Source of the DNA: Trichosporon coremiiforme
Taxonomy: Eukaryota; Basidiomycota; Tremellomycetes; Trichosporonales; Trichosporonaceae
Reading direction: 5' to 3'
Assembly (NCBI GenBank): GCA_039545355.1
Contig: BCJJ01000006.1
Span: 682,001 to 746,000 of the forward strand
DNA: 64,000 bases
Every line of letters starts with the position of its first letter. Positions within the stretch are counted from its first letter, which is position 1. This document shows, in pieces, positions 1 to 9,600 of this stretch. The position numbers were made by a program, and so were the translations under genes. Under the pieces are notes generated by a model. The model saw only the letters and a program-made list of their open reading frames with translations. It ran no database searches and was not told where the DNA came from.

Positions 1-1945
1 CCTGCTCGACTAATCCTCACCCACTATCGGCCCGTCCCTCAATCCACGGAGCTTCCGGTAGCGACCTCAGCGACTTCACACGTCTCGGAGCAAGCTCAGC
101 CCACGACCCATCGCCTTTCCAGTCCGCCCATACCAGCGCAACCCCTTCCAGAGCCTCCTCACTCGTCCCGACTCACACTCGTCCAGTCGGGGGGGTACCT
201 CACGGATACCGTCGACAGGCAGGTGAACGTGAACACATCCCGCCCCTTGGGCAGATCCCAACGACTCCAGCTACGGGTTTTACCTGCTCTTGCTTCAGTT
301 CGAGCTGGACCGCGTCTCCCAGAACCGCGACGGCCGCGAGCACGGACAGGTTCCTGTGACGCTGAATCAGTGGCTCTACTGGCAACGATTTGCTGCACAG
401 CTCCAGCCTTTTGGGCCGCAGAACGACTGGCTGGCCATGAACTGGCCCCCGATCTGGGTCGACGCACAGGGCCAGCCGGTGTACCAGCTCGATGGTAGCA
501 TTTCCTTCGCCGAGCCGCACCCATCAAGCCGCAACTTACCCATTCCGCCGGACAAGGTCGACAATCCCTTCCCGTCCCACTATGTGTACGAGCCCGACTT
601 CGACACTCAACCACTCCCTGCTACCCGCCGCGGTAACCACGGCGTCCGCGACGATGACGATGGCCATCGTTGGCGGGCCCGACCCGTTCCTCCAATCTCT
701 CGTGGGCCCAGCGGAGATACCCAACACTACGGGCAACTCAATGGACCTCGGCGCTACACGTACGGGTGTACGCTGACCGTAGTGGCCGAGGAAAAGGGGG
801 CTGAAGATGACTTCGGCTTGGACCACTCTGGGCATTCATCCACTGAGTCCGCGTCGTCCGGCATAACTACGAATACCACGATCTCGGACTCGACCACCGC
901 GAACCACTCAGCATCGGATACATCGAGTACATCGAGTGATGATCCAGCTTCCTCTGCTGCGGATCACAGTCCGAGCCAGTTCGATTCCTCCGACCACCTC
1001 TCGGCCGAGCGCAGGCTAAGCTTTGGCATGTTCTCGAATGAAGAGGTCTACTACGATGCGCCCTCTCAACTCGGTTCCCCGCTCGTTGCCGAATGGTCGT
1101 CTGACGACGGATACGAGTCTGCCGAAGCAGGCTCGGAGGAGTCTGTCCTCAGGGCCGAAATTTGTGAAGCTGTCCATTGCCACCGCGACTCGATGTACAC
1201 AGACGATGGATCTCAGTTCTCCATTTTCTCCGACTCGCGACGCCCTTCCTTGACTACCGACACCTCATCCCGCCGACCGTCGTTCGCAACTGCGCATGAA
1301 TCTACGTTCGGTTCTCGGCGGCCATCCATCGAAACGTCCGTTGCAGACGAAGCGATTGAAGACGATGACGATGGTATCTCTCCCGTCTCGCCCACAACCA
1401 GCGAAATGCTCATCAACATCTGGCGGTCCGAGCGGTCCAGCATGCTTTTCATTGACCCCTCGGCCCCGCTACCACTCCCCTCCCCCGCCCTCCTCGACAC
1501 CCCCATTAGCCCCCGAATGCCTTCCAGCCCTGGCGCAGCGTCGTTCATGGGCGCAGCACGTCCCGAATCAGTTCTGCTTCCGGACGATGCCGAGCCCGAA
1601 TCCTACGTGACCGAGTCTCCGCAGCAGATCGCCCGTAGCTTCACCTCCGACTGGGAGGAAGAGACGGAGAAAGCCCACGAAACACTCGCTACCCTCAAGG
1701 GGTTCGAGCAGGAACCGGCCAGCATCGCGTGCGTCACCGCCCGTGTGTACCTCTCCGGACGCGTTGCGCCCGCCCAACAGGTGTACTACGAGCTGATGCT
1801 CGCCGCCTCGGAGACAGCGCAGCATTCGCGCCTGGTGCGCGGTCCGCCCATCCCTGGCTCGAAGCGTCGCGAGTCTCTGAAGGCCATCGACATGTCTGGC
1901 GACATGTACCCCCGCCCCCTCTCCCCGTCCCTCATCTACGCGTAA
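1..1945 (+). CDS. Unrecognised Ser/Asp-rich protein, 5' end outside window
   Basis: The reading frame is open from the left window edge. A 32-nt intron (223-254, GTGAAC...GGGCAG) joins the upstream frame to the long downstream one in phase; the same minimal intron size occurs in the DUF1749 gene of this window. The product has an ordered, Trp/Tyr-rich block (NQWLYWQRFAAQLQPFGP, then DWLAMNWPPIW) just after the intron. A long Ser/Thr/Asp-rich low-complexity middle follows, then a second conserved-looking block near the C-terminus (TARVYLSGRVAPAQQVYYEL). I see no signal peptide, TM segment or catalytic motif, and I do not recognise the family. It ends with TAA at 1943-1945. A coding function is well supported by 1.7 kb of open, GC3-rich frame; the role is unknown. 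The alternative to the intron is a frameshift near 223-254. Confidence 0.75.
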
Positions 1946-2778
1946 AACTCATCCGGCAACTCATCCGGCGCTGCCCCCATCGATCCTCTGGGTGTGCCCC
2001 CCATCGACATCCTATCGCACCTTATTCCCGCCCATCGCCACCCATCACCATCCCCCCCTCCGACGTAGTATCTGCCGCCTTGCGCAGTCGTGTTAGCATC
2101 TGTATCCATATCAACAAGTATCATACCTCTAAATCCCATCTATTCGTTCTGTACGCCTCAACGGCGGCCACTCGTTCTGTCTGCTCTCGCGCTCGCTGTC
2201 CCCGATGCTGTGCCCATCTTCATGCCGCCGCGGATCGAGAAGGCGGCAGTGGCGGACGCTCATTCCGCGCCCCGGCTCAATTATGTTAGAGAACTTAACT
2301 TATGCATGTAATGAACTCCGCCGCACCTCACACGACCGTTCGTGACACCTCCGAAGACTGTGTCCAGGGCCCAAGCTACTGAAAGGCGATAGGTGGCAAT
2401 CTGAGCCTGGACAGATTCCCTCGGCTGGCCAAGTCCGAGAGGCTGTACAGTTGTGCTACGCCACATGCGTTAGAGGAGCTTGCGGCGCACCCCTGCTGCA
2501 GCCGAAGGTGCAAAGCCTCGGCTCGCTGCGCAGCGCCGCAGACTTTGTGCACCGAAGGTCAGACCCGGAGACCGTGGAGATCTTGTGCTGTCCACGCGTA
2601 TCAGCCAGTCTTCAGAGTGACAGATCACTGGGTTTGGCGCGTGCCCACGCAACATAGCGTGGCGCTCCCATGAACCTCCAAGTGCTCCTGACACTTCACC
2701 AACCTCGTCATTTTCATTTCTGATCTCGATACAATGAACGCCGTCAAAGAAACTATCAGCTGACCATGTCGGTGGCTA
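1946..2778. other. Intergenic, no gene seen
   Basis: Between the Ser/Asp-rich gene and the small membrane-protein gene. Only short overlapping ORFs without codon bias or splice support occur here. The first 100 nt are pyrimidine/CA-rich and are probably 3' UTR; the last 80 nt before 2779 are probably the 5' leader of the next gene. Confidence 0.5.
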
Positions 2779-3242
2779 ATGACTGAGCTCCAGGCCAATT
2801 GTGAGTTTCTACACCCCGGTCATTGAGCACTACTGACTCTAGATCCTTGGCTCATCTTCGTCGTCGTCGAGTCCTGGCTGCTTCGAAACTTTGTTTTGGT
2901 CGCCTACCAGTGCATGTTCAGTGCAACCAGACGAGAGATTCTCGAAGAGTAAGTCTACTGAAAGAGGCACGGTTCGCTAACGTGTCCAGATATGGATGGA
3001 TAGCAATCATCATCATCGGCACCATGCTCTGCGTGATCCGCGTTGCCGTCATTTACTACGAGTTCACAATTAGGCGACTACCATGGGGTCCAACACTCGA
3101 AGAGGCGCGTGAGCAGCGAGAGCGGCGGATTCGTTGGCTTGGTGTACATGGCAGTGCCGAGCAGTTCGTCGTAGTCTATCATAGTCTACTGTACCTCTTC
3201 GGCTGCAGCGAATCCGAGTCCCTAAAACATCGTGGTAGTTAA
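2779..3242 (+). CDS. Small two-TM membrane protein, copy 1 (intact), join(2779..2800,2843..2948,2990..3242)
   Basis: Three exons are joined by two canonical short introns (2801-2842 with CTGAC before CTAG; 2949-2989 with CTAAC before CAG). Phases fit exactly and give 126 aa. The start ATG at 2779 is chosen because it is the only one giving an open first exon in the needed phase (MTELQANY). A first hydrophobic segment (PWLIFVVVESWLL) and a second (WIAIIIIGTMLCVIRVAVIYY) are followed by a short motif, RRLPWG, and a charged EEAREQRERR helix. No family is recognised. Two broken relatives lie directly downstream with the same intron positions and the same PWG motif, so this is the surviving member of a tandem family. 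Orientation and function in the membrane are unknown. Confidence 0.6.
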
Positions 3243-3878
3243 TCTGGAATCGATCTGGTAGCATAGTACGCGCATGCAAGGATGAATCGGCCAGTGGGGA
3301 AACTCTCTGAGGTAGTTTATGGGCAGCTGCTTAAGAGCGGGAACGAAGTCGTGCTGCCTCTGATAGGAGCGCCTGCCTCAGAAATCGCAGTGTGATAGGA
3401 GCACCAGCTCAAGGCGTGCCTGGAACCAAACAAGACTGGGACCTAGTGTATCGGCGAAGGCGTTGCCGCAGAGAGGATCAAGAAAGCCAGTGGCCGAGTA
3501 GGCCGTTCACCAACACCGAGGCAGTCAAGCCTTGGGTGGAGTGTCGCAGCAAGTTGCTTTGGCTTTCATCCGCCTCTCGGCCGTGCAAACGAAAGATTAC
3601 CGAGGGGCGCCAGGAGCCTCGGCCTGAAGTGCTCCCAGTCTTCCTATCGCGAGGACGGGTTGCCTGACCTTTAGTTTCTGGAAGCGAAAGCGAATGGTAG
3701 CGCGATAACTTGCCACTGCCAGCAGCCAACCAGTAGGCTTCGGCGGGGTTGGCGCTGGCCACGTTGATGTCACAGCTGGAACGGCACACATTCCAGGCGG
3801 CCACAACATGCAGGACCCAGCTCTCATCACCTCAAGTCTCATACTACAGTCCTTGACACAACCTTCCAAGGACTTATC
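3243..3878. other. Intergenic between array copies 1 and 2
   Basis: No exon resembling the membrane-protein family and no supported gene is visible. The two ORFs of about 90-110 aa here (one per strand) lack domain or codon-use support. The last 100 nt probably act as the former promoter of copy 2. Confidence 0.45.
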
Positions 3879-4407
3879 ATGAACTCCCGCAGCAACACAA
3901 TGGTCTTACGGATCTGGAATAAGTGCCGTCCAAACTGTGAGTGGAAACCTCTGGCTCTTCTATACGAACGGTCAGCCATCAAAGGGCACTAACAGCAGAC
4001 TCGTGGCTTGCATTTGTTGTCGTTGAATCGTTTTTCCTCCTCATGCTCGTCGTACTCACATGCGGATGCATGCATTCCATATGGTATGATTATGGTTTGG
4101 AATTGTTTTTAAGTGTTTTTATATTCGTTTATTAAACACGACAGGAGTTCGCGGAGTAGGTTCACTTGACATAACCGAAGGGTGAATACCTAACTTCAGC
4201 TACTGCATCTTTGTTCTCGGTTTCGCCGCAACCCTGTGCCTCATGATTTACGTCGCAAGATTCTATTATCACCTCGCCGTTCGACGACGACCATAGGGCA
4301 CGCCACTTGAAGTTGTTGAACAGCGCCAGAGGTTCCTTGCCGGTTGGCCCTGCAGTAACCCGGGCATGGAGAACTCCGTCGCTGCCACTTTGGCAGGGCT
4401 CTGCTAA
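3879..4407 (+). pseudogene. Small membrane protein, copy 2, broken by stop codons
   Basis: The exon layout mirrors copy 1: exon 1 is 3879-3936, the intron 3937-3998 splits a Tyr codon at the same place, and exon 2 encodes WLAFVVVES, matching WLIFVVVES of copy 1. Exon 2 then carries an AT-rich insertion (about 4084-4144) with an in-frame TAA at 4133-4135. The family motif resumes (RQEFAE versus REILEE), followed by an intron at 4156-4199. Exon 3 (4200-4407) encodes FVLGFAATLCLMIYVARFYY, aligned with copy 1, but the PWG tryptophan codon TGG is TAG (4294-4296). The frame after it still resembles copy 1 down to a TAA at 4405. The insertion could be read as an extra 61-nt intron, but removing it shifts the frame. 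The copy is therefore taken as a pseudogene. Confidence 0.65.
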
Positions 4408-4442
4408 GCGAGTTCGGCCACCATTGCCGCCGGGAATAGTAC

Positions 4443-4750
4443 ATGGCCGTGATTGTGTACGACTGCGCCGTTAACCAGACGCAGGAGGAAGTTCTGAAGA
4501 TGTAATTTGAGCCACTGTAATGTGGAGGCTACTCGAGCTCACCTCATTCCCAGCTACCTCATCCTCTTCGGCGCCTTCCTCGCTGGCGTGTTCAACCTGC
4601 TCTTCATCCTGAACCTGTACTACCTTCTCACGGCAAACCGAACGCCATGGGGAAAAGATTGAGGAGCGGCGGCGGCTCCACGATTTGCTCCATCGCTGGC
4701 TCAGGGAGAACCCCCGTCCCGAGCACTATGTCGCTGCCATCTTCGCGTAA
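4443..4750 (+). pseudogene. Small membrane protein, copy 3, 5'-truncated and frameshifted
   Basis: Only the end of exon 2 remains (4443-4501, VIVYDCAVNQTQEEVLK, aligned with the segment before REILEE of copy 1). It is followed by an intron (4502-4553, ending TTCCCAG) and exon 3 (4554-4750, YLILFGAFLAGVFNLLFILN then TPWG). Right after the PWG codons, in the run TGGGGAAAAG (4649-4658), the frame slips by one base. The downstream frame (KIEERRRLHDLL..., stop 4748-4750) is the true continuation, judging by the charged helix of copy 1. The copy lacks exon 1 and the first TM and starts only 35 nt after the end of copy 2, as expected from unequal crossing-over. A sequencing error in the homopolymer could explain the frameshift but not the truncation. 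Confidence 0.6.
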
Positions 4751-5093
4751 CGCTGTTCAGTGCCTTGTCATAATGAGTTGTCATATGTCCATCGGTGTCT
4801 CTGTGTGCCATGAAACTAGTTTATACATACACTCATTGCTCTGCCTTGCTCGGCAGCGTAAAGACCTTCATTGCCTCCAGCACCTCGCGATCCCCCAAAT
4901 GCGGCGCACGCGCGTCGGGCGCGCGGCGCTTGCTCTATTCCGGCACCCGGGGTAAGGGCCGAGCGGGGAGCGCCGGGCCGCTGCGTCTTATCGCCGTCGA
5001 CTGCACGCCCGGTGCGGGAACGAGGCGGGGAAGTCCGCGTCCGCGTCCGCTTCCGCCTGCACCACCTGCGCCAGTCCACTTCATCGCCGCTCC
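4751..5093. other. Intergenic, no gene seen
   Basis: GC-rich stretch between the broken array copy 3 and the 3' end of the SIKE-like gene. Overlapping ORFs on both strands are compositional shadows; nothing else is recognisable. Confidence 0.45.
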
Positions 5094-6327
5094 CTAAGCG
5101 ATCTCGCCCTCCGTCTCGTCGAACACATTCTCGGGCGGGGGCGCCTGGTCCGCCTGCGCGCGAATGCCGAGCACGTTTTCGTCGACCTCGGCCTTCTCCT
5201 CCGTCTCGTCCGGCGCGTCGCCGAGGCGCTCCTTCTCCGCCTCCTCCTTCTCGGCGTCGGCCTCGAGCTCGTCAATCGTCAGCGCCGACAGACGCCGGTC
5301 TTCCCCGATGATTGGGGAGTGCTGCTGTGCCGGAGGGCTTGGCGGCGCGTCCGTCGCGATGCCGAGCATCTCGCGTAGTGCCCGGTTCTCTTCCTCCAAG
5401 CGCTGGATCTCCATCTCACGCTCTAGAGCCCAGTCGCCCTGCCCTTCCGTCCCGAAGTAGCCGCCCGAGGAACCCGGAACGAAGCCGAACTCGCCACGGC
5501 GCCGGCGACCGCTCGACGTAGCCCCGCCAGAGCCGGTGGCTCCAGAGCTTGTCGCGCCTGCTGATCCGCGCTCGGGTGATCGTGTTGGCGAGCTCTGCGG
5601 AGAGACGGAGACTGCGGGACTCGTCGATGCCGGACCGCTGGCGCGCGGCTCCTCCAGCGTGCGGCCGTCGAGAAGGTCGCCGTCAACCTCTTCGCCGTTT
5701 GATGTGCGGAGGGCGGAGCGGAGAAGCGTCGATAGGCGGGTGAGAAGCAATGAGAGAGAAGTGTCGTCGTGCAGCTGCGCAGTTGAGTGCGCGGTCTGCA
5801 GGCTCTGCAACAGCTGGGAATAGTAGCTGTGCAGTGCAAGATCGTGATGTTGGCTCGCGTGCTGATGTCAGTTACGAGCTTCAAGCGAAGAATCTCACAG
5901 CGACGCCACGGAACTTTCCCATCACCGTCTCGAGCGTCTGCTCGTACTCCTTCAGCAGCGTGTTCAGCTGCTTGTTCTCATGCTGCAGCGTCTGGTTCTC
6001 CAGCACGAGGTGCGACGCGAACGCCTCAAGCTCGGTTTGAAACTCCTCTGCACTGTCAGCTAGTCCATGGATCTGGATTCAGCTCACCATCACTGATGTC
6101 GAGATTGAACCGGCGGAGAGGGAAGCCGGCACCGACATGCACCGCCTGTCCTTTGACATTCTCGGTGCGCGCCTTCAGCTGCTGCACGAGGGCCCGATTG
6201 TTCGCTAGTTGCTCTGTTGCGTCAGCTCCGACTGCAGGGTAGAAGGCAGCTGCTAATACCCACCTGTGAGCTCATTAACAAGCACCCAGACCTCTGCGAG
6301 GTCTTCTTCGTCTACGTGATGCGGCAT
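5094..6327 (-). CDS. SIKE/FGFR1OP2-family coiled-coil protein (STRIPAK, SCI1-like), complement(join(5094..5861,5899..6047,6088..6213,6264..6327))
   Basis: Four exons with introns of 37, 40 and 50 nt, each with CTGAC near the acceptor, give 368 aa in a continuous frame. The start MPHHVDEEDL opens exon 1. Residues about 20-150 are helical, with the block LENQTLQHENKQLNTLL followed by KEYEQTLETVMGKFR. This matches the ENxxLxxENKELxxxLEEHQxALExIMxKYR core of human SIKE/FGFR1OP2. The next part (LHSYYSQLLQSLQ) is also helical. A long Ser/Gly/Glu-rich C-terminal extension (about 170 aa) with another coiled coil (EREMEIQRLEEENRALREML) is typical of fungal versions. Known family role: a subunit of the striatin-phosphatase-kinase (STRIPAK) complex, called SCI1 in Sordaria. 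It is divergent from TEL1 with about 310 bp between the starts. The assignment rests on the core motif. Confidence 0.7.
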
Positions 6328-6637
6328 GTTGTTGGTGTGGATGGACTGAGCGGTTCGCAGACGACCAGCCGGCCATGACGAGCATGGTGGTGCCCAGGGC
6401 GCCTGGCGGCGACCACGGAAGCAAAGATGGCCTGCCGTCGTTATTACGCGCCTGGCTTCCTCCCGTGCCTGAATGCCGAGCCTTCAAGGTGACGCGACTT
6501 TGACAACGCCTGGATGCGGGTTGTCGCCACCTGCATCAACATTTTTCGACGAGACAGTCACGCACCGGCCACGACTCGGCACAGTCCTCAACAGAAGCTC
6601 GGCTCAAACTCCAAGAAGCTCGACAGATGCCGCCGCC
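6328..6637. promoter_or_regulatory. Shared upstream region of the SIKE-like gene and TEL1
   Basis: 310 bp between two head-to-head start codons, which must hold both promoters. The TEL1-proximal part (6540-6637) is open on the plus strand, so a longer TEL1 N-terminus is possible. The start at 6638 is preferred because the TAN motif begins about 20 residues after it. No specific operator was recognised. Confidence 0.4.
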
Positions 6638-9600
6638 ATGAACACGGTCGCAGGGCTCCAGACCGCTCTGAGCAACATCGAGTCTGAAAAGATCACAGAG
6701 CGCAAGACCGGCCAGGACGCCCTCCGCGAGATCTTCGCCAACAGAGAGAACCTCCTCGTCTTCCAGGAGACCGCCGCTCTCGATGGAGGAGCAGGATGGG
6801 TCGCGCTGTTCCAGAGCCTGTTTCAAGGCGTCGTCCTCGAGAAGAAGACCGTTCTCCGGAAGCCCGCGGCGGTTGGTACGTCCACCTCCACCTTCCTTTC
6901 AACCTCCACCCGATCATCATCATCATTGAGAGTAACTTGGCTGACAACGACAGCCGAGCGACGACTGATCCAAGCTGCGAATCTGGTCCGCACGACAGCG
7001 GAGCGATCGGTGAATTTGCTGTCTCGTCGACCGTTCCTCGCCTTGTTTACGCATATGACGACCTTGCTGGTGCACGATGGGCGCATCTTCGAACTCATTG
7101 CGACGGACTACATCAAGGCGCTGCGAACGTTGCTATCTTATCCACCACATCTGCAACACCTCGACGCAGGCAGCTGGCGGACTCTTATGAGGATCTGCTG
7201 GGCTGCATTGCTCGGAGAACATGTGAGCCTCGAGGAGGACAATGAGGGTTCGACTAGTGCCTCGTCTCTCGTACCGACGCGCGAAAAGGATGCACTCTCC
7301 GCCTCCATCGCGAACGAGTTGATGACTTTGATCCCGATTCTCGTCGCCAGCCCCGCAGCACCCCTCCTCCTACCAGCCCATGAACATGGCGAGCCCTCTG
7401 ATGCCGGATCCGGTTCGGGGATCTTGCAGAAGGTCAGTTGTTACATCAAGAAACAGCCGAGCGGCGGACAACTGCCACTCGAAATCTTGCGCACACTTAA
7501 CACGATTCTCGGCGAGATGGAACTGAACTCAACGGAAGATTTCCAAGCAGCATCACTCAAGCTCTTCCCGCAGCTCGTGGACCAATGGATCGCAACGAGC
7601 CGAACGAACCTCGGCTTGAGAGAGCACATCATCATCGCTATGAGGACGATGCTGCCCTTCATAACCCTCATCACTGTCAAGGATTCTGATCAGCAAGGCG
7701 CTGTTCGAAGCGCAATGGACAAGTTCATCGAAAGCATCATCAAGGAGTCCCGCAGCCGTGCTGGCATCCGACCACTAGACCTCGACTCTCTACAGCTCGT
7801 CTCTGTCTCGGCCCAGGCGCCGCCAGCGCGACGAGGGCCGTTCGAGCTGACAGGCTTGACCGCCGGGTTCGAGTTCGATGCTTCACAAGCGGTGTCTTGG
7901 GCTGCCATCGAGCTGTATGCGGACTGCTGCTTCCAGACGTACAAGCAGAATGGTGTTCCCTCTACGCCATCAGCGTCCGCCCGTAAGCGCCAGAGGAGGG
8001 AAAGTACTCTCGACAAGATCCTGCATCTCACTCTTGGGAACGACGAGTCGACCCGTTGGATAGCACTCCAGATCCTTGTCTTTCTGCTGAACAAGCGCTG
8101 GAAGGATCTCGCTCCCGATGCCCGCGATTCCATCCGACTCAAGATGCTTGAGCTGCTAGACGATGAAGATACGGTGCTCCAGTCCTGGGCGTACGTTGGA
8201 CTTTCGGCCCTGGCGTACGCTGAGAACGCGATGGAGGCTGAGGAAATTGCTAGCAGAGCTATTCCGATGACACCGGCAGCTGTGGCTGCACGTCGACGCC
8301 AGGAGCAGACTGCCTGGGAGAGGGTGTGGACGCATGCTGTGCGCAAGACTTCGTTCATGACGACATCTCGGGCCGCTTGTCACGCCGTGGACACGATAAT
8401 ACGGAGCGGCAAGGTCGACAGCGCGCGATGCGTGAAGGACATTGGCAATCTGCTGAGGAACGTGGACATCCAGGGACCTCCAACTGTGACGGATGCCGCA
8501 TGCGCCTTCCTTGTGACCGCCGTTGAAAGTGTTCGGGGTGACGCCGGGCTCTACGCCGCAAACCTGGAAGACAAGGTCGTCGACTGGTTTGCAAAGACCA
8601 ATGAGGTGGATGGAGGGAGCCGATTACGCAATCGCATGGGGTCTGCTACGTCTGCTGGCATTCTCAGGCTGTTAGGTGCTATCTGTGGATTCTCTCATGC
8701 GGCAGTCGCGGATGCGACCGTGGCGGAGCATCTGGTTGACAGTCCCGTGGTCAATCGTCTCATACACGAGCACCAAACAAACGGACTCCGCCAGCTGATC
8801 CTCTATGGCACAATGCCACCTGTCCCAGACGCTGAAGGCGAGTCACCGTCTACCGAAACTTCAGCCTCTGCCAAGGAAGACAGCGACTCTTTGGGGTTCC
8901 TCGAGGGTCGACCTCGCAAGCTGTCGGACATTCTCCAGGCTGCTGTTCGGACAACCCTCAACGAGTGGTCGCCCAAGGACCAGCGGTCGTCGCCGCTAAC
9001 CGTCATCAAGCTGCGCAAGAGCCTGGACGCAGTTGTTCTTCTGCTGACCTACCAAGCTGCCGTGCAACTGAATGGGTTCCGGCCAGATACAACCGGATGC
9101 GTCATGACCGCCGTGAAGCTGCTCGACACAGTGCTGCCACACCTGGGCTCACTGTCTGAGAATGTTGCCGCTCAGCACCTCGTGTGGCGTGGAGTTGCCC
9201 CGCTCTACAGTCGTCTCAGCATGAAGGCTGACGCTTGGCCGATCCTCCTCAAGCCAGATCGGCCGTCTGGCATCCGAAGAGACATTCTGTCTCCACAGAA
9301 GTATGCTAGTCACATCCCTGAAGACGGTGAACGCAAGCCTGGGCCATACGACGACCTTCTGTCTGTTGTGTGGATGAGGGATGAAGTAAGTGAACGACCA
9401 GCGCCAGAATGCAGCTGACCGAAGACTGCGGATGCGCTTCTGCGACTCATCGAAGTCAGCAAAACGGCGTTAGAGCAAGTCCGACCAGCCACAACTGCAA
9501 CATCATCGACAGTGGTGGGATACAACGAAGACGACGATTTTGGCCCGATCATCAATGCTGAAGTGGATGCCATGCCCCAATCATTCGAGGCGAAGGAGGC

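Noticed and set aside
4084..4144. An extra intron that would rescue the TAA in membrane-protein copy 2
   Set aside because: Its removal (61 nt) puts exon 3 out of frame, and the later TAG in the PWG motif would remain.
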